Source: WHSW01 sp035296705 (GTDB lineage: Bacteria; Actinomycetota; Thermoleophilia; Solirubrobacterales; 70-9). Taken from it: DNA of 64,000 bases. The position numbers and the translations under genes were made by a program. Position 1 is the stretch's first letter. The number at the start of each line of letters is the position of its first letter. The stretch covers positions 1 through 64,000 of the forward strand of contig DATHAL010000053.1 in assembly GCA_035296705.1 (NCBI GenBank), in the 5' to 3' direction. Below the pieces are notes generated by a model. That model was not told the origin of the DNA. It saw nothing but the letters and a program-made list of their open reading frames with translations, and ran no database searches. Positions 40,540 to 50,658 of the stretch are shown here, piece by piece.

Positions 40540-41476
40540 GGCGGGTGAGCCAGAGGGCGTTGAGTGCGGGCGGCGCCTCGCCGGCGGGGATGCCGCGAAC
40601 GCTGCGCTCCACGGCGAGCGCGCCGGGGCCGGGTTCGGGCACGACGCTGAGCAGCGGATCGCTACCGACCTCCCGAAGCTCGGCCGGGCCGAGCGCGGCC
40701 GCGACCTGCACCGAGCCTTCGCGCAGGCTCGCGAACCGCTCGCGAGGGCTCGCGATCGCCAGGAGCTCGAGTTGGTCGATCGCCGGGCCGAGGCCGTGGG
40801 ACGATCCCCACCACGCGGTGTTGCGCGCGAGCAGCATCCGATCGGCGCTTCGCTCGCGAAGCTCGAACGGCCCTGTGCCGCTTGCCTCGGCCTCACTCGG
40901 CGCGAGCTCGCCGCCGGCATCGGCGATCGCGCGGGGGGAGACGAGCCCGAGCTGCGGCGCGGCGAGCGCCTGGTCGAAGGCCGGGTCGGGAGCGGGAAGG
41001 GTGAACCGCACGAGCTCGTCGTCGGGGCTGTCGACGGCGGCGCTTCCGAGCAGTGCCTGGCCGCCGGGCGTCGCGAGCCAGCGCTTGGCGTTTGCGATCA
41101 CCGCGGCGGTGTCGAGGGGAGTCCCGTCCTGGAACCGGACCCCCGGCCGCAGCCGGACCCGCCAGACGGTGTCGCCGGCCGAGGGGTCAACGGACAGCGC
41201 CGGGCCGCCGAAGCGCCGCGCGTCGCCGTAGGGCGCGCCGAGCTCCTCCACCAAGGGCTCGTAGATCTGCCGCGCCGCAAGCCGGTCGGCGTCCGAGCTC
41301 GCGTAGAGCGGATCGATCGTCCGCGGCCGCTCGGCAAGTGCCCACGACACCAGCGCCGAGCCGGGCGCCTGACCCCCCGCCACCTGAACCGAATCCGCAT
41401 CGTCGCCGCCGCAGCCCGGGAGCACCGATGCCGCCGCAAGCGCGGCGCCGGCAACCAGGAGCGAGCGACGGATCAG
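40529..41476 (-). CDS. peptide/nickel-type ABC transporter substrate-binding lipoprotein (short)
   Basis: About 315 residues. Signal with lipobox SVLPGCGGDD, then SBP_bac_5 motifs: ERPRTIDPLYASSDADR, IYEPLVEELGAPYGD, WRVRLRPGVRFQDGTPLDTAAVIANAKRW, GTGPFELRERSADRM. Family members have about 500 residues; this one lacks the C-terminal lobe. The only in-frame initiator that keeps the signal peptide is a CTG at 41476, overlapping the secG stop; no ATG, GTG or TTG is available there. No permease or ATPase genes adjoin it. Ends inside the tail of the DUF559 frame on the other strand. Confidence 0.8.
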   Translation of the reverse strand: MIRRSLLVAGAALAAASVLPGCGGDDADSVQVAGGQAPGSALVSWALAERPRTIDPLYASSDADRLAARQIYEPLVEELGAPYGDARRFGGPALSVDPSAGDTVWRVRLRPGVRFQDGTPLDTAAVIANAKRWLATPGGQALLGSAAVDSPDDELVRFTLPAPDPAFDQALAAPQLGLVSPRAIADAGGELAPSEAEASGTGPFELRERSADRMLLARNTAWWGSSHGLGPAIDQLELLAIASPRERFASLREGSVQVAAALGPAELREVGSDPLLSVVPEPGPGALAVERSVRGIPAGEAPPALNALWLTRLTD

Positions 41477-41697
41477 AGCTTCAGCAGGACGAGGGTGTTG
41501 AAGACGAAGAGGATCGCGAAGAAGATCGTCCAGCGGTCGAGGTTGCGCTCGACCAGCGAGCCGCCGCCGAACGAGCCGCCGCCCTGGCCGACCCCGAACG
41601 CGCCCGAGAGCCCCGTGTCCTTGCCCGAGTGCAGGAGCACCAGGAAGATCAGGATCACGGAGATGAGCACCTGGACGACGTTGAGAACGCTTTCCAT
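41473..41697 (-). CDS. secG: preprotein translocase subunit SecG
   Basis: 74 residues with two membrane helices: VLNVVQVLISVILIFLVLLHSG and IFFAILFVFNTLVLL, joined by the SecG signature GKDTGLSGAFGVG and a Gly-rich loop. Auxiliary subunit of the SecYEG protein export channel. The stop overlaps the start of the downstream lipoprotein gene. Confidence 0.95.
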   Translation of the reverse strand: MESVLNVVQVLISVILIFLVLLHSGKDTGLSGAFGVGQGGGSFGGGSLVERNLDRWTIFFAILFVFNTLVLLKL

Positions 41698-41718
41698 GGC
41701 GCGCCAGTGTAGACGGAC

Positions 41719-42006
41719 CTAAGCCTGGTGCGCGCGCCTCGCGGCGTCGAGGCGCTTCAGGACCTCGATCGCCTGCCGGCGCAGGTCGCCGTCCACGCTT
41801 TGCCAGTCCGCGTCGGAGAGCTTGCCCTGCTGGTGGTCGAGCTCGGCGTCGCGGATCTGGCGGTAGAGCGCCTCCTTGCGCGCCTCGAGGTCGGCGATTG
41901 CCGCGTCCTCCTCGCCCTCGGCGACCTCGCGTGGCGGGCGCCGCAGCGGCGCGATCACGAACGCCGCGAGCACGACGAGGAGAACGATGGCGAGAGCAAC
42001 CTCCAG
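41719..42006 (-). CDS. CcmI-like small membrane protein of cytochrome c maturation
   Basis: 95 residues if it starts at the CTG at 42006 (hydrophobic EVALAIVLLVVLAAFVIAPL), or 84 from the GTG at 41973. One N-terminal helix, then IADLEARKEALYRQIRDAELDHQQGKLSDADW, the conserved helix of CcmI/CcdA-associated proteins. 12 bases downstream of the ccmF stop, so a role in delivering apocytochrome c is likely. Too short to include the TPR domain of classic CcmI. Confidence 0.72.
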   Translation of the reverse strand: MEVALAIVLLVVLAAFVIAPLRRPPREVAEGEEDAAIADLEARKEALYRQIRDAELDHQQGKLSDADWQSVDGDLRRQAIEVLKRLDAARRAHQA

Positions 42007-42018
42007 CGTCCGGCCTAC

Positions 42019-44229
<2,211 letters not shown>

Positions 44230-44343
44230 CAGCCGGCCTCTGCACGTGAGAACACGCGCGGATTATCGCAACGGCGAGTCCGCGGTTAGGCTTGCCGCGC
44301 TGGCCACCGAGGCAGTGCGTCTCACCACCCAGAGGGGAAGCAG

Positions 44344-44805
44344 ATGAAGGGATACCCGCGTTCCGCGGCCGCGGCCGTTGCCCTGATCGCCGCCGGCGCG
44401 CTCGCGGCGGGCTGCGGCAACGGTGAGCAGAACGACTACGTCGACCAGGTGAACGAGATCCAGACGCAGCTCGTCAACGACCTCACCGAGGCCGGCGGGG
44501 GCCCCGTGACCAGCAACCCGAAGGAGGCGGCCCACGCCGCGGACGAGATCGCGAACGTATTCAACTCGACGGCCGACGAGCTCGAGGCGGTGGAGCCTCC
44601 GGAGGAGGTCGCCGACCTCCACAGCCAGCTCGTCAGCTCCCTGCGCGGGATCGGCAGGGACGTGACCGCCGCGAGCGATGCGTTCACGAGCGGCAACCCG
44701 CAACAGGCTCAGCAGGCAGCGGTCGCTCTGACGCAGGCCGCGACGCAGGCGCAGACCCAGCTCAACGGCATCGTCGACCAGATCAACACCGAGCTTCAGA
44801 ACTGA
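44344..44805 (+). CDS. putative lipoprotein
   Basis: 153 residues. Signal peptide with lipobox ALAAGCGNGEQ (Cys 24). The mature part is Gln/Ala/Asp-rich and helical (VDQVNEIQTQLVNDL, VAALTQAATQAQTQLNGIVDQINTEL), with no family recognised. Similar small lipoproteins occur in Thermoleophilia. ATG behind GAGGGGAAGC. Convergent with ccmE; a hairpin lies between. Confidence 0.78.
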   Translation: MKGYPRSAAAAVALIAAGALAAGCGNGEQNDYVDQVNEIQTQLVNDLTEAGGGPVTSNPKEAAHAADEIANVFNSTADELEAVEPPEEVADLHSQLVSSLRGIGRDVTAASDAFTSGNPQQAQQAAVALTQAATQAQTQLNGIVDQINTELQN

Positions 44806-44812
44806 GCCGAAG

Positions 44813-44830
44813 GCCGCCGCGGACGGCGGC
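44813..44830. terminator. bidirectional hairpin between the lipoprotein gene and ccmE
   Basis: GCCGCCG-CGGA-CGGCGGC, a 7-bp stem and 4-base loop between convergent stops. No T tract; function as a terminator is probable from position. Confidence 0.45.
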
Positions 44831-45252
44831 TACTGGATCTGGATGTGCTCGGGGTCGGCCTCGGCCTCGTCCGCGAACTTCGACGGGCACTTGGTGATCA
44901 GGCTGTCGCGCTCGCCGACGAACGTCCCGTCCTTGACCGTGCCGGTGACGATCACCTCGCGGCCCTCGCGGAAGGGGTCCGGGATCGTCCCGCTGTAGAC
45001 GACCGGGATCTTCGCCGAGGGGTCGTCGCGGTCGGCGACCTCGAACCGCAGCCGATCGCCGTGATGGGAGACCGAGCCCGGGGCCACGTCGCCGGTGAGC
45101 TCGTAGTTGCCGCCGTTCACCCCGACGAGGTCGGAGGGCTCGCGCGCCTCGCTGGAGGCGCTGAACGAGGTGTAGACCAGCCCCGCGGCGAGCAGCACGG
45201 CTGCTGACAGCGCCACGACGAGCCGGATCTTGCGCTTGCGATCCGGATCCAT
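44830..45252 (-). CDS. ccmE: cytochrome c maturation protein CcmE, Cys variant
   Basis: 140 residues: N-terminal anchor (IRLVVALSAAVLLAAGLVYTSF), then an OB-fold: NYELTGDVAPGSVSHHGDRLRF, VVYSGTIPDPFREGREVIVTGTVKDGTFVGE, and LITKCPSKFADEA. The heme-handling motif, HxxxY in most bacteria, is CPSKF here, so Cys would replace the His that binds heme covalently. Cys variants (CxxxY) are known in some archaea, Desulfovibrio and Gram-positive bacteria. Separated from ccmF by a lipoprotein gene on the other strand. Confidence 0.92.
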   Translation of the reverse strand: MDPDRKRKIRLVVALSAAVLLAAGLVYTSFSASSEAREPSDLVGVNGGNYELTGDVAPGSVSHHGDRLRFEVADRDDPSAKIPVVYSGTIPDPFREGREVIVTGTVKDGTFVGERDSLITKCPSKFADEAEADPEHIQIQ

Positions 45253-45302
45253 CGAAGGAGCGATTATCGCAAGCCGCGAGCTCCCGCTTACACTGACCCG
45301 CC

Positions 45303-46013
45303 GTGCCCGAAGACCCAGTCCTCCTGATCACCGGGGCATCGAGCGGCATCGGCGCCGCCACGGCGCGAGCGGCCGCCGAGGCCGGCTACCGGCTCGTGCT
45401 CGCGGCGCGCAGCGAGGACGCCCTCCGCGAGCTGGCGGAGGAGCTCGGCGGGCCCGACCGGGCGGTCGCGGTGCGCTGCGACGTCACCGAGTGGGCCGAC
45501 AACGAGCGGCTCGTGGCGGCGGCGCTCGGCGCCTTCGGGTCCTTCGACGCGGTGTTCGCGAATGCCGGCTTCGGGGCGACGCGCGGGTTCCTCGAGGAGT
45601 CGCCCGAGCACTGGCGGGAGATGGTCCTCACCAACGTGCTCGGCACGGCGCAGACGATCCGCGCCACGCTGCCGCACCTGCTCGAGCACGGCCGCGGCCA
45701 CTACCTGATCACGAGCTCGGTCGCGGGCCGCCGGGCGCTGCCCGGCTCGGTCTACTCGGCGACGAAGTGGGCGGTGACGGCGCTCGGCGAGGCGCTTCGC
45801 CAGGAGCTGCGCACGATGCACGACAACCACTCGATCCGCGTGACCGTGATCGAGCCGGGCATGGTCGACACGCCGTTCTTCGAAAACCGTCCCGGCCCCG
45901 AGCGCGCGCTCCACGACTCCGACGTCGCCAACGCCGTCATCTACGCCCTCTCCCAGCCCGAGCACGTCGACGTGAACGAGATCCTGCTGCGGCCGGCCTC
46001 CCAGTCGAGCTGA
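45303..46013 (+). CDS. SDR-family oxidoreductase
   Basis: 236 residues from the GTG at 45303. LLITGASSGIGAATARAAAEAG, VRCDVTEW, FANAGFG, and SSVAGRRALPGSVYSATKWAV (Ser/Tyr/Lys) mark a classical short-chain dehydrogenase of the YdfG/serine-dehydrogenase-like group, with HVDVNEILLRPASQ at the end. NADP preference is suggested by AARSEDALREL. Just upstream (6 bases) of the fumarylacetoacetase gene, but no role in that pathway is known. Confidence 0.9.
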   Translation: MPEDPVLLITGASSGIGAATARAAAEAGYRLVLAARSEDALRELAEELGGPDRAVAVRCDVTEWADNERLVAAALGAFGSFDAVFANAGFGATRGFLEESPEHWREMVLTNVLGTAQTIRATLPHLLEHGRGHYLITSSVAGRRALPGSVYSATKWAVTALGEALRQELRTMHDNHSIRVTVIEPGMVDTPFFENRPGPERALHDSDVANAVIYALSQPEHVDVNEILLRPASQSS

Positions 46014-46018
46014 CGCCG

Positions 46019-46870
46019 ATGCGGGTCGGCACCTTCGCCCGCGCGGACGGCACGCGGCTGGTGGGAGCGGTCGGGGACTCGCAGGCGCGGGTCCTCCAGG
46101 CGCCGACCATGCTCGCCTGGCTGGCCGGCGAGGGCCGCGAGGGCACGGGCGAGACCGCTCCGCTGGCGGAGCTGCGGACGCTGGCGCCCGTGCCCGAGCC
46201 GCCAAGCGTGCGCGACTTCTACGCGTTCGAGGGCCACGTCGCCGCGGGCGCGCGGGTCCGGGGTCGCGAGATCGCTCCCTACTGGTACGAGGCGCCCGTC
46301 TTCTACTTCTCCAACCCGGCCGCGATCCTCGGCCCAGGGGAGCCGCTTCGCCGCCCGGAGGCGACGACGATGCTCGACTTCGAGCTCGAGCTCGCGGCTG
46401 TGATCGGCGCCACCGGCGGCGGCGAGCTCGGGATCGCGGGGTTCACGTTGATGAACGACTGGTCGGCGCGCGACGTCCAGGCGGGCGAGGTGACGGTCGG
46501 GCTCGGCCCGGCGAAGGCGAAGGACTTCGGCACCAGCCTCGGCCCGTGGCTCGTCACTCCCGACGAGCTGCCCTACGAGGACGGGCGCCTGCGCGTCCCG
46601 GCCCGGGTCCTCGTGAACGACCGCGAGATCGCGAGCGGTCACGGCGGCGAGAAGCATTTCACCTGGCCCGACATCGTCGCCCACGCGGCCCGCGACACCC
46701 GCCTGCGCCCCGGCGACGTGCTCGGCTCCGGCACGCTCACCGGCGGCTGCCTGCTGGAGCTCGGGCCGTTCGAGCCGGAGCCCGGGGCGGAGCCACGCTG
46801 GATCGAGCCCGGCGACGTGGTCGCGCTCGAGGCCGACGGGCTCGGGCGGCTCGAGACGCCGGTCGTCTAG
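46019..46870 (+). CDS. fumarylacetoacetate hydrolase family protein
   Basis: 283 residues from the ATG at 46019. RDFYAFEGHV, TMLDFELELAAVIG (metal Glu ligands), FTLMNDWSARDVQ, GPAKAKDFGTSLGPWLVT, and PGDVLGSGTLTGGCLLELG are the FAH fold. Its location beside HPPD and homogentisate dioxygenase indicates cleavage of fumarylacetoacetate to fumarate and acetoacetate, the last step of tyrosine breakdown; alone it could be read as any FAH-family hydrolase. No maleylacetoacetate isomerase gene is seen. Confidence 0.9.
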   Translation: MRVGTFARADGTRLVGAVGDSQARVLQAPTMLAWLAGEGREGTGETAPLAELRTLAPVPEPPSVRDFYAFEGHVAAGARVRGREIAPYWYEAPVFYFSNPAAILGPGEPLRRPEATTMLDFELELAAVIGATGGGELGIAGFTLMNDWSARDVQAGEVTVGLGPAKAKDFGTSLGPWLVTPDELPYEDGRLRVPARVLVNDREIASGHGGEKHFTWPDIVAHAARDTRLRPGDVLGSGTLTGGCLLELGPFEPEPGAEPRWIEPGDVVALEADGLGRLETPVV

Positions 46871-46876
46871 CCACGC

Positions 46877-47320
46877 TTAGCCGTCGATCACCCTGCGCTC
46901 GAACAGGGTGGAGAGCACCACCTGGGTCTGGGTTCGGATCACGCCCTGTGAGTCGCGGATCCGCTCGAGCGCCTCCTCGAGATGCTGGGTGTCCGACGCG
47001 CGCAGGTGGAGGATCGCGCTCGGCGAGCCGGCGACCGTGTAGGCGCCCTCGACCTCCGGGTGCTCGCCGACCGCCGCCCGCACTTCGTCTCCGGACATCC
47101 GCCCCTCGCAGAAGAGCTCGACGAACGCGTGGGTGTTCCAGCCGATCGCGGATGGGTCGACGTTCGCGGAGTAGCCGCGGATCACGCCTTCGCGCTCGAG
47201 CCGGTCGACCCGCCGCTTGACCGCCGGAGCGGACAGCGAGACGTGCTCGCCGATGTCGTGAAAGGAGCGCCGCGCGTTCTCGCGCAGCAGCGCAACGATT
47301 CGATGGTCGATTTCATCCAT
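46877..47320 (-). CDS. Lrp/AsnC-family regulator
   Basis: 147 residues. Helix-turn-helix DEIDHRIVALLRENARRSFHDIGEHVSLSAPAVKRRVDRLE (in parts, 2-42) and an AsnC/RAM ligand domain (NTHAFVELFCEGRMSGDEV, VEGAYTVAGSPSAILHLRA). Divergent from the HPPD gene with 107 bases between, so it probably controls the phenylalanine/tyrosine genes in response to an aromatic amino acid. Confidence 0.93.
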   Translation of the reverse strand: MDEIDHRIVALLRENARRSFHDIGEHVSLSAPAVKRRVDRLEREGVIRGYSANVDPSAIGWNTHAFVELFCEGRMSGDEVRAAVGEHPEVEGAYTVAGSPSAILHLRASDTQHLEEALERIRDSQGVIRTQTQVVLSTLFERRVIDG

Positions 47321-47427
47321 TCGAGCGTGAGACAGGCGATCAGACGCAACGAATGCGCCTTGAGCGGTCGTCTTGTGCGCGAGATCATAAACCTTGCCGA
47401 CGATCTACTCCGAACGGGAGGAGCGAC

Positions 47428-48552
47428 ATGACGCTCAAAACCGCGCCCGCGACGCCGCCAACTGCGACCGGGGACGAGATGCCGCTGCTCGGCATCGACC
47501 ACGTCGAGCTCTACGTGGGCAACGCGATCCAGGCCGCGTACTGGTTCACCCACGCGCTCGGCTTCAAGCGCACGGCCTACGCGGGGCTCGAGACCGGCGT
47601 CCGCGACCGCTCCTCGCATGTGGTCGAGCAGGGCCGGGTTCGCTTCGTGCTCACCGCACCGCTCCTCGGGACGAGCGAGATCGCCCGCCACGTCGGCCTC
47701 CACGGCGACGGCGTGAAGGTGATCGGCCTCTCGGTCCCCGACGCCGAGCACGCCTATCGCTACGCCGTCCAGCACGGCGCCCGAGGCGTCCGCGAGCCGT
47801 GGGAGGAGAAGGACGACAGCGGCACGGTGCGGATGGCGACGATCGCCACCTACGGCGACACGGTCCACACGTTCGTCGAGCGCAGCGGGTACGAGGGCGC
47901 CTTCCTTCCCGGCTTCGAGCGGATAGACGAGGGTGATGGCGCCGACCTCTTCGCCGGCATCGACCACGTCGTCGGCAACGTCGAGCTCGGACGGCTCGAC
48001 GAGTGGGTCGGCTACTACGAGCGCGTCTTCGGGATGACCGAGATGATCCACTTCACCGACCGCGACATCTCGACCGAGTACTCGGCGCTGATGTCGAAGG
48101 TCATGGCGGACGGCAAGGGCCGGGTGAAGTTCCCGATCAACGAGCCGGCCGAGGGCAAGCGCAAGTCGCAGATCGAGGAGTTCCTCGAGTACTACGGCGG
48201 CCCCGGCGCCCAGCACGTCGCGCTCGCCACCACCGACATCGTGCGAACGGTTCGCGAGCTGCGCGAGCGCGGGGTCCGCTTCCTCAGCACCCCGGAGAGC
48301 TACTACGAGGAGCTCCCGGGGCGCGTCGGGGAGATCGACGAGGACCTCAGCGACCTGCGCGAGCTCGGCATCCTCGCCGATCGCGACGACGAGGGCTATC
48401 TGCTCCAGATCTTCACCCAGACGGTCGGCGACCGGCCGACGGTGTTTCTCGAGGTGATCGAGCGCCACGGGGCGAGGGGCTTCGGCGAGGGCAACTTCAA
48501 GGCCCTCTTCAAGGCGATCGAGCGCGAGCAGGAGAGGCGGGGGAACCTCTGA
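47428..48552 (+). CDS. hppD: 4-hydroxyphenylpyruvate dioxygenase
   Basis: 374 residues from the ATG at 47428 (GGGAGGAGCG upstream). Two VOC domains; iron ligands in GIDHVVGNVELGRLD (His, about 175), QHVALAT (His) and TVFLEVIERHG (Glu). GFGEGNFKALFKAIEREQERRG is the conserved C-terminal helix. Turns 4-hydroxyphenylpyruvate into homogentisate with O2. The stop overlaps the homogentisate dioxygenase start (TGATG). Confidence 0.96.
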   Translation: MTLKTAPATPPTATGDEMPLLGIDHVELYVGNAIQAAYWFTHALGFKRTAYAGLETGVRDRSSHVVEQGRVRFVLTAPLLGTSEIARHVGLHGDGVKVIGLSVPDAEHAYRYAVQHGARGVREPWEEKDDSGTVRMATIATYGDTVHTFVERSGYEGAFLPGFERIDEGDGADLFAGIDHVVGNVELGRLDEWVGYYERVFGMTEMIHFTDRDISTEYSALMSKVMADGKGRVKFPINEPAEGKRKSQIEEFLEYYGGPGAQHVALATTDIVRTVRELRERGVRFLSTPESYYEELPGRVGEIDEDLSDLRELGILADRDDEGYLLQIFTQTVGDRPTVFLEVIERHGARGFGEGNFKALFKAIEREQERRGNL

Positions 48553-49736
48553 TGCGCTACCACAGCCTGGGCCAGCTCCCGGCGAAGCGCCACTCCCAGT
48601 TCCGCACCAACGGCCGCCTCCTGGTCGAGGAGGTGATGGGCTACGAGGGCTTCTCCGGCAACGAATCGATCCTCTACCACGTGAACTCGCCCTGCCGGAT
48701 CGCCGAAGCCGGCGAGTTCACCCCGATCGAGCACCGCGAGTGGGTGCCGGACGCGCACGTCCACCGCCACCTGGTGACCGGCGGGGTCGAGCCGGAGGGC
48801 GACCCGATCAGCGGCAGGCGCGTGATGATGTGGAATAACGACCTCGAGGTCTCGCTATGCCGTCCGATCACGGAGAGCGAGACGTTCTTCCGCAACGGCG
48901 AGGGCGACGAGGTCTTCTTCGTCTGCGAGGGATCGGGGAGGCTCGAGACGATCTTCGGCGACGTGCCCTTCCGCGAGCACGACTACGTCGTCGTCCCGCG
49001 CGGCACCACGTACCGGTTCGCGTTCGACGAGACGCCGCAGACGTGGCTCGTGTTCCACACGCCGGGTGAGCTCGAGACGCCGAACCGCTACCGCAACCGG
49101 TACGGGCAGCTGCTGGAGTCGGCCCCGTACTCGCAGCGCGACTTCCATCCACCGGTGGCGCTGCAGACCCACCGCGACGTCGGCGAGCACGACCTGGTCG
49201 TGCGTGTACGCGGCGGGCTGCAGCGTTACCGCCTCGACTACCACCCGTTCGACGTGGTGGGCTGGGACGGCTACGTCTACCCGTACACGTTCAGCGTCCA
49301 CGACTTCGAGCCGCGGACCGGGCGGTTCCACCTCCCGCCCCCCGTCCATCAGACCTTCCAGGGGCCGAACTTCGTGATCTGCTCGTTCTGCCCCCGGGAG
49401 CTCGACTACGACCCGCAGGCCGTGCCGATCCCGTACCACCACTCGAACCTGCAGTCGGAGGAGGTCATCTACTACGTCTCGGGTGAGTTCGGAAGCCGGA
49501 AGGGGATCGAGGTCGGCTCCGTCACCGTCCATCCGTCGGGCCTGCCGCATGGCCCGCAGCCCGGCCTCGTCGAAAAGGCGCTCGGTATGCGCCGGACCGA
49601 GGAGCTGGCGGTGATGTGGGACACCTTCCGCCCGCTGCGGCTGACCGACCTGGCCCGTGACCTCGACGACCCGGCCTACGCGTACTCGTGGCGCGACGGG
49701 GCGCCTTCGCCGGTCGCCGAGTCGACCACCGGATAG
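48552..49736 (+). CDS. hmgA: homogentisate 1,2-dioxygenase
   Basis: 394 residues. HSQFRTNGRLLVEEVMGYEGFSGNESILYH in sections at the N terminus, GDEVFFVCEGSGRLETIFG (cupin 1), HHSNLQSEEVIYYVSGEF with iron-binding His/Glu residues and HPSGLPHGPQPG (second His). Opens the ring of homogentisate to maleylacetoacetate. Shorter than the human enzyme (445) but usual for actinomycete members. Coupled to HPPD upstream; 16 bases before the phenylalanine hydroxylase gene. Confidence 0.95.
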   Translation: MRYHSLGQLPAKRHSQFRTNGRLLVEEVMGYEGFSGNESILYHVNSPCRIAEAGEFTPIEHREWVPDAHVHRHLVTGGVEPEGDPISGRRVMMWNNDLEVSLCRPITESETFFRNGEGDEVFFVCEGSGRLETIFGDVPFREHDYVVVPRGTTYRFAFDETPQTWLVFHTPGELETPNRYRNRYGQLLESAPYSQRDFHPPVALQTHRDVGEHDLVVRVRGGLQRYRLDYHPFDVVGWDGYVYPYTFSVHDFEPRTGRFHLPPPVHQTFQGPNFVICSFCPRELDYDPQAVPIPYHHSNLQSEEVIYYVSGEFGSRKGIEVGSVTVHPSGLPHGPQPGLVEKALGMRRTEELAVMWDTFRPLRLTDLARDLDDPAYAYSWRDGAPSPVAESTTG

Positions 49737-49752
49737 CGAGAGGAGCACGCAG

Positions 49753-50649
49753 ATGTTCGAGGAGGCACAGCTCTACTCCCCGGTCACCCAGGCCGAGGAC
49801 GGCTCGGTGACCGTCCACCTATCGGACGACCACCCGGGGAAGACCGATCCCGTCTACCAGGAGCGGCGAAACGAGATCGCGGCGGCGGCCCTGCAGTGGC
49901 GGCGCGGAGAGCCGATCCCGCAGATCTCCTACACCGAGGAGGAGCAGGAGGTGTGGCGCACGGTGCAGCGCGAGCTGGCGCCCAAGCACGCGAAGTACGC
50001 CTGCACGGCGTTCCTCGAGGCGAAGGCGGCGCTCGACCTGCCGATGGACCGCATCCCGCAGCTCAACGAGGTGACCGACCGGCTCGCTCCGCTGACGGGC
50101 TTTCACTACGCCCCGGCCGCCGGGATCGTGCCCGTGAAGGAGTTCTACGGCTCGCTCGCGGACCGCGAGTTTCACTCGACGCAATACGTCCGCCACCCCT
50201 CCGCCCCGCTCTACACGCCCGAGCCCGACCTGATCCACGAGGTGATCGGCCACGGCAACCTGCTCGGAGATCCGCAGTTCGCGGAGATCAACCGGCTCGC
50301 CGGCGAGGCGGCGCGGCGCGCCCACAGCGAGGAGGGCATCCAGTACGTCGCCGACGTCTTCTGGTTCACGATCGAGTTCGGCGTCGTCTGGGAGCACGGC
50401 GAGCTGCGCGCCTACGGCGCGGGCATCCTCTCGAGCTACGGCGAGATCGAGGAGTTCCGCCACATGGAGATCCGCCCGATCGACTTCCACCAGATGGGAA
50501 CGATCGACTACGACATCACCAAGTACCAGCCGGTGCTGTTCGCGGCCGAATCGATGGACCACCTGGTCGACTCGGTCGGGGAGTTCTTCGCCGGATTCGA
50601 CGACGACACCCCGAAGCGGCTCGCGCGCGAGGCTGCGGCGACCGTCTAA
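49753..50649 (+). CDS. phhA: phenylalanine 4-monooxygenase
   Basis: 298 residues from the ATG at 49753 (GAGAGGAG upstream). Iron ligands in LIHEVIGHGNLLGD (two His) and FTIEFGVVWE (Glu), with GFHYAPAAGIVPVKEFYGSLADREF, read in parts, as the pterin/substrate pocket and RPIDFHQMGTIDYDITKYQPVLF at the C terminus. Hydroxylates phenylalanine to tyrosine using a tetrahydropterin. The pterin could come from the GTP cyclohydrolase at 24.8 kb; no pterin-4a-carbinolamine dehydratase is seen. Last gene of the HPPD operon. Confidence 0.95.
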   Translation: MFEEAQLYSPVTQAEDGSVTVHLSDDHPGKTDPVYQERRNEIAAAALQWRRGEPIPQISYTEEEQEVWRTVQRELAPKHAKYACTAFLEAKAALDLPMDRIPQLNEVTDRLAPLTGFHYAPAAGIVPVKEFYGSLADREFHSTQYVRHPSAPLYTPEPDLIHEVIGHGNLLGDPQFAEINRLAGEAARRAHSEEGIQYVADVFWFTIEFGVVWEHGELRAYGAGILSSYGEIEEFRHMEIRPIDFHQMGTIDYDITKYQPVLFAAESMDHLVDSVGEFFAGFDDDTPKRLAREAAATV

Positions 50650-50658
50650 AGGCCGCGG

